From assembly GCA_030762175.1 (NCBI GenBank), contig CM060840.1, forward strand, positions 40,306,501 through 40,370,500: 64,000 nt of DNA, given 5' to 3'. Shown piece by piece: positions 46,801-58,827 of the stretch. Position numbers and translations under genes: made by a program. Every line of letters begins with the position of its first letter. Position 1 is the first letter of the stretch. The stretch comes from Metallyticus violacea. Its lineage: Eukaryota > Arthropoda > Insecta > Mantodea > Metallyticidae. The notes under the pieces are model-generated. The model was not told where the DNA came from. It searched no databases and saw nothing but the letters and a program-made list of their open reading frames with translations.

Positions 46801-48305
46801 ATGATTTGGCATTATAAATAAGCACCTTCTATGGAACTGTTTCGGGTAGTATCGTTCAGTGATTTATATGACTTTTCATCGTTTTAGGGGAATCTTAGTT
46901 TCGCTAGATTTTATTCTATTTTAGCAACAAATTTTTAATATAATGGCACATTTACTGTTGGTTCCCGATGGCAGTCAATTGGCTGTTCTTCACGGTTCCA
47001 AGTTTCACGGCGTGTATTTTGCGGTTTTAGCCAACAATATAAACACTATCAATCTAATTACCTGGTTGTGTGTAAGTGTTTACTAGCGCCTACTTAAATG
47101 CATCTAGTTATTTATTAATCACGTTTCCGCTTAGTGTTTGGTTATCGTTGCTTAGAATTCGCAGTTGGACAGGCGAACATAATGCATATCCTACGCTGTC
47201 GTGGTCTTTCTGAAGCTGAAGTCCTGGAAGTCCTTCGTAACATGTCTGCAACTCAATCTAAGTAGACGAGTTAATCAAGAGTGAAAATTTCATGAATGAA
47301 AGTAATCCTCGTGCTTGAGGGTGTATTAGTGATTCTTCAGAAGCGATAATGACAATGTTCCACCGGATTAAGTGCATGCTGATTGTGATAAGTTAAATGC
47401 TAAGAGTGCAGAAGTAAAAGTGTAATTGAAAAGTTTGTAGCATTGAAACTAGGGTCTTACCTTTTTCATTCAAATAATAGCAACTTTTATTTCTTCAAGC
47501 TGACATCAGATCTATCCGTAAGGAAACAGACAAATTTTGTTTTGCCTCTCAAGTTATAGATAATTGCATTGGATGCTACAGGTCATCTAAATTCGTGACT
47601 GGTTGAACAGCCATTTCCGTCAAAATGTCAACATCCTTTCAATCAATATACGAGTGGTAACTCCGAAAGGTGAAATATAATATATTGGTTGCTTACACCT
47701 GCTGAAGTCAAATATGTTCTGGAAGGATTAAACGAGACCTGCATATAGGAATCTGGATGAGCATGTTACACTTCGTCTTAAGAAGGGGAGGAAATTTACA
47801 ACATGTGTCTTAATATGGTGTAAAAAAACTGAAAAAGCAAGCACTGTTAGTAGTTTGAATAGGGCTGAGCTGAAAAACAGCCAAGATGCGTTTCATTCAA
47901 GTTTTATTTACAAACTTCATGATATTTTTCTAACTTCTTATCAAAGTAAGACCAAAGAAATTCTATTTATTCTTAGCATTATGCACTTCAGTATAAGGGT
48001 ACAATGATATACTTTGAGTTACGGGCCGTTAGAGCAAGGTGCATACTGATGGAAGCCAGTCGTCAAAGTATGTGCAGGTATATACTTGTAGTTAGAGGGA
48101 TGTTTTTTCCAACGAGTGGCTGCGCATTCATGTGTTATTCGGTGCTATTATTATGTACAACTAGTGTAGTAATGGTTTTTCGATAGTTACGCCATTAGAT
48201 AAATATAATTATGTACGATACATACGTGAAAACGGATTCTTGCAGAACAGAATCTCTCAATGACAACGAAAGAAAGCTAGATTAAATACAGGAATTTCCT
48301 ACATA
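46801..48305. other. Unassigned stretch, possible unrecognised transposon
   Basis: 47.1-47.9 kb has higher GC and coding-like fragments (HILRCRGLSEAEVLEVLRNM at about 47181 forward). I could not attach them to a family with confidence. No terminal repeats seen. Confidence 0.35.
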
Positions 48306-48333
48306 GATGATGATGATGATGATGATGATGATG
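48306..48333. repeat. (GAT)n microsatellite
   Basis: About 9 GAT units. The poly-serine end of a minus-strand frame is an artefact of it. Confidence 0.93.
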
Positions 48334-49086
48334 TATTGCCATTAAGGACATCATTTTCAACATCTCTATTGCGGAGGATGCACTTCCCCAATAAGCAGCT
48401 AAGCTCAGGTAGTCCATTACTCAAATAACCTCCCGGTAAATGAGACTGCAGAAAAGAAAAGCGGCCAGCTTTTAAAATAACAATAAATTTGATGTAGATG
48501 TTATAGATGCCTTGCAAACATAGAGTTACATGTATTGTTTAACATTACAGACTTGGCTATGATAAATGCCCACCCTTGTACAAATTGATAGGCTCTACAA
48601 CCTCTCGTAAGTCTTTCATAATGAAATTTGTAGAAGCATTGTTGGTGTCATACAGGAATTCTCGCCCTCAGCGACTACTGACTGTTTGACAACAGAGACG
48701 ATGGAGCACATAAAGTTGCTAAATCCAACACTTGCCAAGTTGGGTTGTGCAAGAAAAACAAAACTTGCCTAAGCACAAAATGTGCCATGACAATATAAAC
48801 ATCCATGCATGTTTAAATTACACAACGATATAAATGCCTTGTATTTATATTATTAAACTTTTTGAGGTACTTATTTATTTGTTCTATGATAATATAAAGC
48901 ACACATAGCCAAAAATATAAGTAATATTTAGATTCAAACTAAAATGTACACATAACAACACATTGAACTAAAGGAAGGGGTAAGTTCATAAACATGAAAT
49001 TACATTACTCTGTGTCAGAGTTCGTCAATTGAACTCTGATAGGAGTCCAGGCTTTCTAATGTTAAACCAGACCATCATAAAGCACT
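48334..49086. other. Unassigned stretch
   Basis: Nothing recognised. Confidence 0.4.
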
Positions 49087-49097
49087 TCTTGTTTTCC

Positions 49098-49393
49098 TAT
49101 TGATTTGTTTTATTTGCGGACGCTCTTTAACATCCCTCAATTATTAGCGCCCCATTCAATTCAGGGCGTGAAACAGCCCACAAATTTTGCTCAGGTGCCT
49201 CTTCTTTCAGGCTTGAGATTCTTTTTCCGGCCGTAAATCTATGACACAGGATCCACGGCTTTACTTCCGTTCCGAAGGAAGCCCATACCTAGGATTTTTA
49301 CGCCCGAAGTAATCCATCGACCCTGGCCGGGATTGAGCCCGCGATCTTGGGTTTACGAGGCAAATATAGTTCCACTAGATCACCAGGACCGAC
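49098..49393 (-). mobile_element. SINE-B copy, full length
   Basis: Complete minus-strand copy from tail (TTTGTTTTATTTGCGGACGC) to head (GTTCCACTAGATCACCAGGACCGAC). It has a perfect 11-bp target duplication tcttgttttcc (49087-49097 and 49394-49404). Some substitutions in the 3' domain (CCTCAATTATTAGCGCC). B box recognisable on minus (GGGCTCAATCCCGG). Confidence 0.94.
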
Positions 49394-49404
49394 TCTTGTT
49401 TTCC

Positions 49405-50994
49405 GAAGTTTACTAATATAAATTATATTAAGAGTTTTAACTACGTAAATTTGACAAATAAACTGCCAGAATGTATAGATCACAGATAAAAGCTCATTGA
49501 ACATATGCTGAGCCACGAGATAGGTACTTTGCAATCACGTACTGCGCAGTTAATGATGCAGCAGTAGCTTGCAACAGACTCATAACGCGTGACTGCTTGC
49601 TAAACACTAAGCCAGCATGCATCTGTCGACCGCAGGATGTGGCTTATTAACAGCCAAATACACACTACCAAAAATGGACTCAAGTTCAGTTCAAGTGGAA
49701 GATATTGTAGACAAATTGGCGCCTGGACAGGCTTTCTCAGGCTACTCATCAACTTGGCAGAGCAGTTGAGCAGGGTTTAAGTGTATAGCGTGAGAAAGAG
49801 AAATACAAGCGACTTTTGATCAAGGATACCCTAATGATGCTACTATATGCGGTACAGTAACGTTCATAAAATTGCATCATTTTAAGCAAAATTATATTTT
49901 GCGATTTAATTTCTTAACAACTGGGAGGAGATCCATCATACTGAGATAATATCTATGAAAAATGGTTCACCCATCATTCAATTGAGTGAATATAAAAGGC
50001 AACCCATATGTTTCATGCTTTTAGTTCACAATTTGGAATCCGACCATTAACACGAGAAATGAGTATAGTCATAATCTCGAAAGAAGAGGGTGAATTAAAA
50101 GTTTAGTATAGAGCCACTCGGCTTCCTTTTAATCATTTTAAATTGTCTTAGTTAATAGAAAAGTTAGATCCGGAAGAAAGAGAAAATGCCAACGCTAGGT
50201 AGGGACTACAGATCCAAAAAGCCTATGTGAACTTAGAAGCCATTGTATGAAAGTAGTAACCATAATCATTCATGGAGTACACCCGAATAATAACTGTATT
50301 CGACTTAAGCGTTGTCGTGATGCAATAAAGCTAAAAGAAAACTGTACAAAATGTTATTAGTCAGAGCCTAAATACTTCTATAATTGTTACTAGTATATCC
50401 TAAATATGATTGCAATTTCTTTGTTTTTGTTTTATAGTTTGCTACCAAAATATTCATTCTTAAAACTGATTTTATTATTGCCATACGTTTTGTACATTTT
50501 CACAGGAAAAGGAACTTAATTGTTTGGTGCTATTTGCTGCTCATTTGTATAAATTATGCATGCAGTAATCTTTGAAAAGATGTTAATATTTATCCCAAAA
50601 TAGTAAGAAACAAGTTAAATGCACTTTGTAAACGCTACATAACATGAGTAAAAGGTCAAAACGATTATATCTTATAATTTTTATATCTACTGCAATTGCC
50701 TATTTGTGAAACAAGTTTACACGCTACAGTTAGAGCAGAGCAGCACTTACCTATACATTTACGAAGTGCAATGGAAAATAAATAGCCATCTTTGACTGAT
50801 TTTCGTAAATTCCCATAAGTTTTAACTACCTATCCACACGTTGGGTGGACAAATCACACCCTAGGACAAAGATGTTCACTAAATTCTGTTGTGCGACTTG
50901 AAAATGAAAATACTACTGGCTCTACCATCCAGGTAAGGAACTCGGACTGTGGAATGATTAACACTGATAGCATATTGGTGTTCTCAAGGGATCG
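49405..50994. other. Unassigned stretch
   Basis: No repeat family or frame of interest found. Confidence 0.4.
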
Positions 50995-51262
50995 GTCTAA
51001 TAGTAACCATATTTATCTAATAGACCCAAACATGGCCAGATCTGATGGATTATTTTCGAACGAAAAATCGTAAGTATTGGCTTCCTTCAGAAAGGAAATA
51101 AAGCCGTTGGTCTCGTGTTATAAATTTACGGCACGTAAATAAGCTCAAGCTGAAAGAAGAGGCCTCAGAATATAATTTATCGCTAGCTTCACGCCCTGAA
51201 TTGAATTGGGGCGCTAATGACTACAAAGGTTAGCGTCTTTAAATAAACCAAAAAATAAATAA
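50995..51262 (+). mobile_element. SINE-B, diverged, B box lost
   Basis: The head remnant TAATAGTAACCATATTTATC runs straight into ATGGCCAGATCTGATGG, so the segment carrying the B box is deleted. The body is present (GGCTTCCTTCAGAAAGGAAA, TACGGCACGTAAATAAGCTC, TTCACGCCCTGAATTGAATT), and the tail ends GTCTTTAAATAAACC followed by AAATAAATAAA. Confidence 0.85.
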
Positions 51263-52254
51263 AGTGGTATTAAGTAAGATGACACTAGTTCCTCACAGTT
51301 GAATGTATCTGGTTGCAGCAGTGCTTGTCTGTGCTCGTTTCATTACACATAAGCAAGGTCATAAGTCTTCTATCCATTTGTTATAAATTATTTGCATTTT
51401 AAATGATCGATCACTAACTAACTTTATATAAGAGGAATCATATAAATATAAATCTAATGAAATGTATTATAGTAACTCAAATAAGAGGAACGAAAATCAT
51501 CCTCTCTGAAATGGACATCTCTTCGTTTATATTTTTATTTTATGAACTTCAGAGAACTATGCTGAACCTCATAAAAGATGCGTTTTTATCTTCTTACTTC
51601 ATGTATACATGTCTCATTCTCTAGGTGTATTATGACATTAATAGGCAATAGATATTCAACTGTAACATTGATAATTGGGTAATTTTAACTTTTGCCATTT
51701 ATATCCTATAGAGTTTACAATAGTTATTGCTTATAATTTCTAATTCTAATTTAATTAAAATCTGAGACGAACCAGTTAAAAACATTTCTGTGATTTAAAA
51801 ATATCTTATGAATGTACAACGAATACTTTCGGTTTATTTCTTACCAGCGGTAAATTATTGTTTAGCCACCAGGTAAAATTTACTGAAAAATGCAGGCAAA
51901 GCAAGTGAGAAAGAATTTTCTGTGCTCGTTCGAATTTCATCTGTATCTCCATTCATCATTTCTGAGCAGAGTATAAGAAGGATCTACAGAAGAATTGCTT
52001 GTAAAAAAAAGAACTCCTATAGGCCACCCATTTGCATTAGCCGACATGAAACGACTGTGCAACTGATGCGACGAATAACTTGAGATACAACAAAAATGTT
52101 AGGAGACTTCTTCGGTTTCGACGACACGCCTCTAGAACTTCCAAGAATTGCTGGGATATTAAAAAAAAATTGCTATCAGTTAATTATCAGTGATAGTAGG
52201 CTTAAGGGAAACTCTTCTTCATGGTAAAGTGTAAATTGGATGTCATGTATGACC
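51263..52254. other. Unassigned stretch upstream of a transposase core
   Basis: The last part (about 51960-52200, SIRRIYRRIACKK-like reading) may be the N-terminal half of the transposase relic that follows, but it is too decayed to call. Confidence 0.4.
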
Positions 52255-52510
52255 ATGTTGACATTGTGTTCGGTACATTTCACATTCCAACTAGATGGAG
52301 CGCCCTCGCACTTTCATCGTGAGGTTCGCAACAGCTGAATTAGAAACAGCACGATGCCTAATCGATGTTGACTGTTGCACAGACCTCGGTCATCACCAGA
52401 TATTGCTATTTCTTGGAGGGTACATTAGGCACTGCTTTCACCAAGTTTTTCTTCTGGCCTTAAAGATCTGAACGATATCATCAATGATAATGCCATGGGA
52501 TCCGCAATCT
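52255..52510 (+). pseudogene. Mariner-group transposase catalytic-core fragment
   Basis: At 52284 the forward frame reads FQLDGAPSHFHREVRQQL. This matches the second catalytic Asp block (F-Q-Q-D-G-A-P-x-H) of a transposase group common in insects. About 100 bases on, in another frame, RSSPDIAI corresponds to the R-S-P-D-L-T-P third catalytic Asp block; FFFWP may be the F-F-L-W-G motif. Stops intervene. It is the only member of this group in the window retaining a recognisable catalytic region, complementary to the core-deleted copies. Confidence 0.7.
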
Positions 52511-54839
52511 TACTGTGAAGCCCTCTCCTCCAAAACCTGTCACAGTTACTCTCCCTTCTGGTAGCAATTATATCCCGGTAGCCTTAGCAACATGCACGTA
52601 GAGCTATTGTATATTTTTGAACATGCTTTTGACTAAACCTGTATTTTACATAAAAATAATTATGGGTATATTAAAAAGTGTGTAGGTACATGAATGGTTT
52701 CTAAATATCCCCTGTATCAAATTATTTACATAGCAGAACTAGTGAGTACAACTACATAATATGTTCAGCGTACGCAGAGCAGGAAAAAGAAAGCCAAAAA
52801 GGGAATTAATGCATAGGGAGCTAGGGCAGGGTGAAATCTCCAGGGAAATGTGCTTGCTCTGACCACTGTGGCCACACTGTAAAGGGGAGAAATGCAAACA
52901 CAACCTTCGTGAGTGTAACAAGCACCAGATGAGGGAAATACCGTCCACTAACAATACACGAGGGCTGATTAAAGATGGATAACAAATCCCTTGACTTCTC
53001 TTTCCATTTCCGTCCTTAAATGTTTTCATATTCATATCGATCATATGAGCTTGGACTTGCCCCTGCATTGAATGAAATCAAAGTACATGTTTTGTAAATG
53101 CACCATACTTCCCAATGTGTTTTTGGAACAAAACTTTCAGTTTTTATTTTTATTTTCCGTTGTTACCTTTATTGTTGACCCTTTCTTTTAGTACATATTT
53201 AAGCTCTGTCTTTCGTTTAGATATTACTTTTGTGATCTACTTGGGGTCCGTATAAGCTACCCTTTTAATATATAGCGATAATTTTCCCCATTGTTTAATA
53301 AAGAAGTATTAAATAGAACGCAAACTTTAATACTGATTATCATTCATTTAATCTTTTTATGAAAAAAATTAGAAATTTCCAAATCAATAATTCTTTCCCT
53401 TATAGGCCTAACAAAAAGTTTTAGCAGCAAGTTGTTGTAGTTGTTATTATCATGTTTTTTTTCAAAGTGGCAAAGCGATATGTGCAACAGTTTATTACCC
53501 GCAGCGCGGTCTGGGTGAAAGTCAGTCTAATGTCATAATGACAGACAGTCCTGCAATAATGGTTGTATGTGATTAGTCAGTCCAAGTTTGCTGTCACAAG
53601 AATAGGCACTGTGTTATTATAACTCAGTTTGCGGTTATAATATCAGTATAACTTAAGTCGTTTGCTATTATTTCAGGCTATTGACAAGCCATCATTACAT
53701 AATGCATTGTGCTAGTTAAGTAAAATTTACTGTATTGTATTGAAATGCTACATAATAAAAGTAAATTTGTATATTTATGTGATGTACGGAGAGTGTAAGT
53801 GTTTCATACAGAAATTCCCTGGCCAACCAGCTGTATATAAAGATACAGCATGAAGCCATTTTTAGGAAATGGTAAGTTAAAACAACAGAATTCCCAAGCA
53901 AAAGTATCATGTTTTATAAGAAAAAAAATTAATGAACTGGAGGAATATTAAAACATTCTTTAAGGAGATACTATGCATCATCTTTCACAGGAAACGTTTG
54001 TCTCTAATGTCTCAACCTTTACAGTTTAAAACTGAAATCTTACAGCGTAATTAGTTCAAGAATTACAACTTTGTGATAATACAAATCATAGAAATAACTA
54101 ACATATTGTATAGGAATATAAAAGAAAGTATCAGTACATAATTTAAGGAAGCAGGACGGTCACGAATAAATGCAAAATATTTCATTAAAACGTATAGAAA
54201 TGCGTGATATAGATGGATAACATTTCAAACAATTAATACTATACAGGTTAGTACGCTTTATGAAATAAAGGTAAAGTTGTGCATTCTATTATTGAGCAAA
54301 GTGATAATGCAAGGGGAATTTCCTATCGAATGATTCGGCATCTGGCGCGACCTTGGCTCCCCGCGGCTGGCGTTCAGTAATGGACGCAGACTAAAAATAA
54401 CTGTCTGTATATTACACCGTATGTTTTAAACAACAGGAATAAAATGGTATAGAAGTGACTATATTATATACACTTCAAATATAAAAGACTAGGCACTAAC
54501 AAAGAGTACATTTTACCTGTGGTATTTAGGATATCCACCAATCCTTTTTCAAAAGGAGCAAAATAACTGTGGCCGTAGTTTTAATAGACAAATGGACGCG
54601 GAATTCCCGATAAGACTGAAATTAAAAGTTCCACTGAAGCAGGCTCATTCGTGTTTATACCCAAATTCTTCAGTTGCATTTATGTAGGTGTATTTATGTG
54701 TTGAAAGTGAGATACACGCTAAAAAAAGTATTTATGATTGTAATGAGCAAAAGAATGAGTACAAGTAATGAAGGATAAAATTTCAACCGAATGCAATGGG
54801 GAGGAGCAATTTTACGATTGGGGAAATAAAAAGCGTTTT
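52511..54839. other. Unassigned stretch
   Basis: A 109-codon minus frame (52739-53068) and a 64-codon frame (53716-53910) show no motif. No repeat assigned. Confidence 0.4.
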
Positions 54840-55116
54840 CAAAGATAAAAGGCAAAGACCGAAAAACCGCGTTTTAACAGCTTGATGCAATCGACTATTG
54901 ACTAGAAATGTCTACTCGAAAGTTTTAACACAATTAGCCCTGCAAGTTGGTGTATTTATCGGTAGTGCGTATAAAGCCACTCAGATGCTGCATCTTCATC
55001 GTCATAAAATTACTGCTGTATCTCAAATAAAAACCGTGGAAACGCTGAAACAAAATATCCGGGAGGCAGTTTTGAATCAATTACGGCGAGTGTCTCAAAA
55101 TATTAATTACAGTTGA
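54840..55116 (+). pseudogene. Mariner-group transposase, core-deleted fusion
   Basis: Upstream of the open frame, decayed coding reads KGKDRKTAF/VLTA..-type linker sequence. From 54898 the frame gives TRNVYSKVLTQLALQVG, VFIGSAYKATQMLHLHRHKI (second helix-turn-helix region, very well kept) and TAVSQIK. It then passes without a stop into TVETLKQNIREAVLNQLRRV and SQNINYS, the C-terminal helix normally found about 150 residues later. The two segments are joined in frame, so this 72-codon open frame is a fusion of DNA-binding and C-terminal ends with the whole catalytic domain gone. A truncated DNA-binding product could be imagined, but there is no sign of expression. Confidence 0.75.
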
Positions 55117-56569
55117 CAACTAATAAATAGCGAAAGTAACAAAAATACACGCTATAAGTATTGACCGTGCCAACATAATTTCCCTCTGCAATTTGCGAGA
55201 CCGTTCCGCAGTAACTTACCGTTGATAAAATCAATTTCCCAATGCGTAGCGAAATAAGAACCCTGTATTATATATGTTAATATATAATATATATGTTAAT
55301 ATACTGGTGCTATGTAATTCTAAGCCCGTAAGTACATATACAACATGAAAAAGGTCATCTCTCTGTCTCCGAAAAGATTTTCTGGGGCATGCATTGGCAC
55401 AGTATGGATATTCTATATGTTAAATGTTGATAAGACAGACTTGATTTTTTTTTTCTTTTCTGAAGAGAAATTACTGCGGAATTAAAATAATGTGTAACGC
55501 TTTTGTCCATATATTCGAACTAGTCATGCAAGCTACTAGCTGTATTCTCGGGCTGAAAATTGCATAGTTACAACATTGCGTACATCATCTATATTAAAAC
55601 GTAATATGCGGTTGACAGCTCCAAGTAGGATTTTGTACGTTTTTCATGGAGAAAATGGAAAGGAAATTACTCAATTACGGCACAAACAAACAAAAAGCTC
55701 TTTCGGAAATATCGAATTACGGCGTCATACTCCCCCATCTATTTAATTAAACTCGCAACCAGTTTCACGTAATTTTGGTTCGCTTTGTGTTACAGCACAA
55801 CATTAACACTTGAATCGTTCCTCTTTTTGGTCGAAATTTGGAGCTAAAACTTCACTTTAATTTGTGGTTTTGTAGTATTTAAATGTGTACCAGTGTACCT
55901 TGTAATACGTTTTAGATTATGACAGGACTTGGAAATATTTTTCTCATAGAATATTTTTGCACATAGTGCGATCGGTTTTCTGAATTGCGTGTTTAGCAGT
56001 TGCTAAATTAATTTGCATGCCGCGTTTTTAGGGAAATACCGCTAATGTATATATACACAATTATTTTCATAGAATTAGAAATTAGATAAAACTGATTCTA
56101 CATACTTTCGGCCATTGTGTAATGTACCGTGCTTAATGCGACTTTTCTTTTTTGAATAACAGAGTACTAAATTTTATGCTTGCTAACAGTTTCCCGATAC
56201 GTGCTAGTTTATTTCTACGGTAAGAAAAGATGTTTGTAGGCTTTCGTCTCTGAAGATTTTATTTCACAGTACCTGCGTTTTAAATGCAATATGAAACACA
56301 TAGAGATACATAAGTATTTACCCCAGTGACTATGAAATCATGATTGCTGTATCTGCAGGGCTGGACGTCTAATATTTTTTTCAGTTACAGTACCGCTGGG
56401 TAAAGTGTATTCAAGGCCAGAAACGTTTTAGCCCACTGTCGTAAAGAGATTGATATTCTGTCTCAGATTATATGAATAAAATTTCATTTATGACGTCATA
56501 AATTACGAAACCACGATCTTAAAAATATCTTTTTTCATAAAATATCTTCCAAACACATTCATACTATGT
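55117..56569. other. Unassigned AT-rich stretch
   Basis: Nothing recognised; a short TATATATGTTAATATA direct repeat lies at 55265-55302. Confidence 0.4.
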
Positions 56570-56663
56570 ACCGAGAGTGCCAAAAATGGTATACACATTT
56601 TCACAGTAGATATCTATTTAATATATTTCAAAGTTGGACCGAAAAACAACGGAAATGTGTAGA

Positions 56664-56840
56664 ATGATGTTCTGTAAACGACGTGACTCACATACATTAT
56701 GATAGCGTTGCTACGTGACGGGTAAATCAACAATGAAAAAATGAAGCCAAGATTGTCGTATGATGTTCTGTAAACAGATGTGACTCACATTACGTTATCC
56801 TAGCGTTGCTACAACAAAATGCAGCCAAGATTATCGTTTG
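56664..56840. repeat. Tandem duplication of transposon leader and start codon
   Basis: Two units, 56664-56759 and 56760-56840. Both contain ATGATGTTCTGTAAAC, GTGACTCACAT, TAGCGTTGCTAC and the start region ATGMAGCCAAGATTRTCG. The first unit holds an additional CGTGACGGGTAAATC segment. The original transposase start is thus present twice. Confidence 0.88.
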
Positions 56841-57126
56841 AACAGCGGAAAGCAATTCTGAAGAGATATTGGAAAACCGAGAATGTTGTTGAAGGTCAAA
56901 GGCAATGGAGACGTGTGTAGAGAACAGAGCCGTTCTGCGTTGGACTTCTACCTATGGGGAACTGTAAAGGCTCTTGTATACCGTAGAAAACCAGCTACAT
57001 TAGTAGTACTTAGAGAAGAAATTGAAACGGCATATGCTGCAATCGCTCAGGACAATTTCGCAAACGTTGCTTAATCAGAGTTTAACGTACTCAGAAGTGT
57101 ATCCACGCATTTTGAGCAAATGTTGT
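56819..57126 (+). pseudogene. Transposase remnant: N- and C-terminal ends only
   Basis: From ATG 56819 the frame reads MQPRLSFEQRKAILKRYW, KTENVVEGQRQWRRV and then a stop, the start of an insect mariner-group transposase. In another frame, SALDFYLWGTVKALVYRRKP (about 56934), ATLVVLREEIETAYAAIAQD, NFANVA, a stop (57072), then VSTHFEQML follow. These are the D-F-Y-L-W-G motif, C-terminal helix and G-x-H-F-x-x-L end. Between R-W-R-R and the C-terminus about 250 residues, including all catalytic acids, are absent. The RYW/KTEN start motif and terminal repeats differ from the 17.6/26.5-kb element, so it is a different family of the same group. Confidence 0.85.
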
Positions 57127-57245
57127 AACTGTAAAAGTCTGAGATAAGATGCTCACAATTTTCTGATTGTGAGAATTCAGTTTTGTGATGTTAACAGAGT
57201 TTTTCCTTTGCTTGAAGTGTGTATGCATTTTTGGCACCCGCTGTA

Positions 57246-57309
57246 TATCTCGCAAAATTTTAATAATTTATACATACTGTATACTTTCTAATACTATGTA
57301 TATTGTTTC

Positions 57310-57347
<38 letters not shown>

Positions 57348-58742
57348 CGTAAAATTATAATGCAATAACATTGATGCTGCAATGCTTAGAAGAACGGTTT
57401 GAAGTTGACCACAGATTTTATCACCCCTTGTTGCAGCTATGTTAATGTTCTAAATAATGCACGTAGTTAAATATTAACACTTCATGGAGGAGCTCATTCA
57501 GAATTCCAAATATATTTCTGCTGCTCGTATGTTACCCCATCGTAATTTTAATGTTAACTGGGCTCTCTTTTTTCCATATGAATGCATTCCCCTACATCGT
57601 CCGCTCCCCTCTCATTTCTATTTCCCTTGCAACATACACAAATGAAGGTAAATTTTTACATTTTAATGCACTCCATTTTCGCTGTCTGCCAGATGGTGGC
57701 AATGACAAATGTAAAGTTATCCATTCCTGCAACATTGAATTTCTGCACGATATAAACGCATTGTATTTGCTAAAAGATAAAAGTAAAATGTGAACTATTC
57801 ATTTATATTTCACAGTGCTCGCTGCACAGCATGCGATGTTACAAGCTATTGTGTCCCTTTGTTTAATTCCATCTTTTCAAACAGTCAGAGAGTCTGAAAA
57901 AACATTTTAAATTCTTTAGAATAAAATGGGCAGTAGCTAAGAGCACCAGATGGGCGACTTTATGAGTGTTAACACATATACAGAGTGTTAATGAACAACA
58001 TCAAAATATTTTCACCATATATAAAGGTGTTTTGATACAAATAATTTTAAATTCGAAAAGAGGTAAAATGTCGAAGTTATCGGCTATTGAAATAAATGTA
58101 TTTTGATACTCAGAAATGTATATTTAAAACATGCTAAATCTTGTATAAGGATGGTTTCACACCTCTTTAACAATTGAAATAAAGGCTATTTTTAATATCC
58201 AGTGAACACTATTTTCACAATTTAGCGTTAAAATAATCAGGCTAAATGCATGATTGCACATCTATGCATTGGTGTGGCAATAGGAATTCAGTTACTAAAA
58301 TCCTGGTCGCGATACTACTTTTTGCTAATATTGCCAGAGATTTGTCAACTGTTTTATGGAACAGTTGCTTGTTATTTAACCATAAGACAAAATAATTCAA
58401 CAAATAAATTATATATTAAAAAAACGTGGAATGGAAATGTCGCTGTCGTTTGTGTGTTGTTATTGGAGATCAGCAGTTTCTCTATATATTGTGTATTTGT
58501 GTTTAATTTTTCATTTATTGTATCTATTTTAAGGATATTTCAATACATTTCTATATCAAGCTTGTTATATTTAAAATTTAATATGCACTAGTGTTTTTGA
58601 ATATCAAAAGCATATGTTTTGCAATGTAAATTATTTTCAATTATTGTAATCATAAAAATTGGAATATAAAGATTTTAATCCTTAACAAAATCGAAATAAG
58701 ATATCCTGCTGCTTTTACTTCACTTTAATTATCAATATATTA

Positions 58743-58743
<1 letters not shown>
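57246..58743. other. Unassigned stretch with (TA)n repeat
   Basis: Holds a (TA)n array at 57311-57345. A 113-codon frame at 58250-58591 is rich in I, F, L and Y, as expected of random AT-rich DNA, and is not called. Confidence 0.45.
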
Positions 58744-58773
<30 letters not shown>

Positions 58774-58776
58774 GTA

Positions 58777-58815
<39 letters not shown>

Positions 58816-58827
58816 GTTGTTGTTGTT
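58744..58827. repeat. (AAT)n followed by (ATT)n and (GTT)n
   Basis: About 11 AAT units, a GTA junction, about 12 ATT units, then GTTGTTGTTGTTG. The two halves are complementary, so the array can form a long hairpin. Confidence 0.95.

Larger units (their letters stand above)
56570..57245 (+). mobile_element. Core-deleted mariner-group transposon with both ends
   Basis: Inverted terminal repeats: left GTGCCAAAAATGGTATACAC (from 56577) and right, reverse-complemented, GTGCCAAAAATGCATACACA (57218-57237). They differ by one substitution and one indel. Only about 680 bp separate the ends, about half the usual size. It encloses an N-terminal and a C-terminal transposase piece with no catalytic region, and a local duplication of its 5' leader. 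It could be a non-autonomous derivative mobilised by a full-length relative. Confidence 0.85.

Noticed and set aside
47100..47960. Possible piggyBac-like transposase relic (RGLSEAEVLEVLRNM)
   Set aside because: One short N-terminal-like phrase only; no DDD motifs, downstream homology or terminal repeats seen.
58250..58591. 113-codon hydrophobic frame as a membrane protein
   Set aside because: Composition (I, F, L, Y, N) is what random AT-rich sequence gives; no family motif or neighbouring gene structure.
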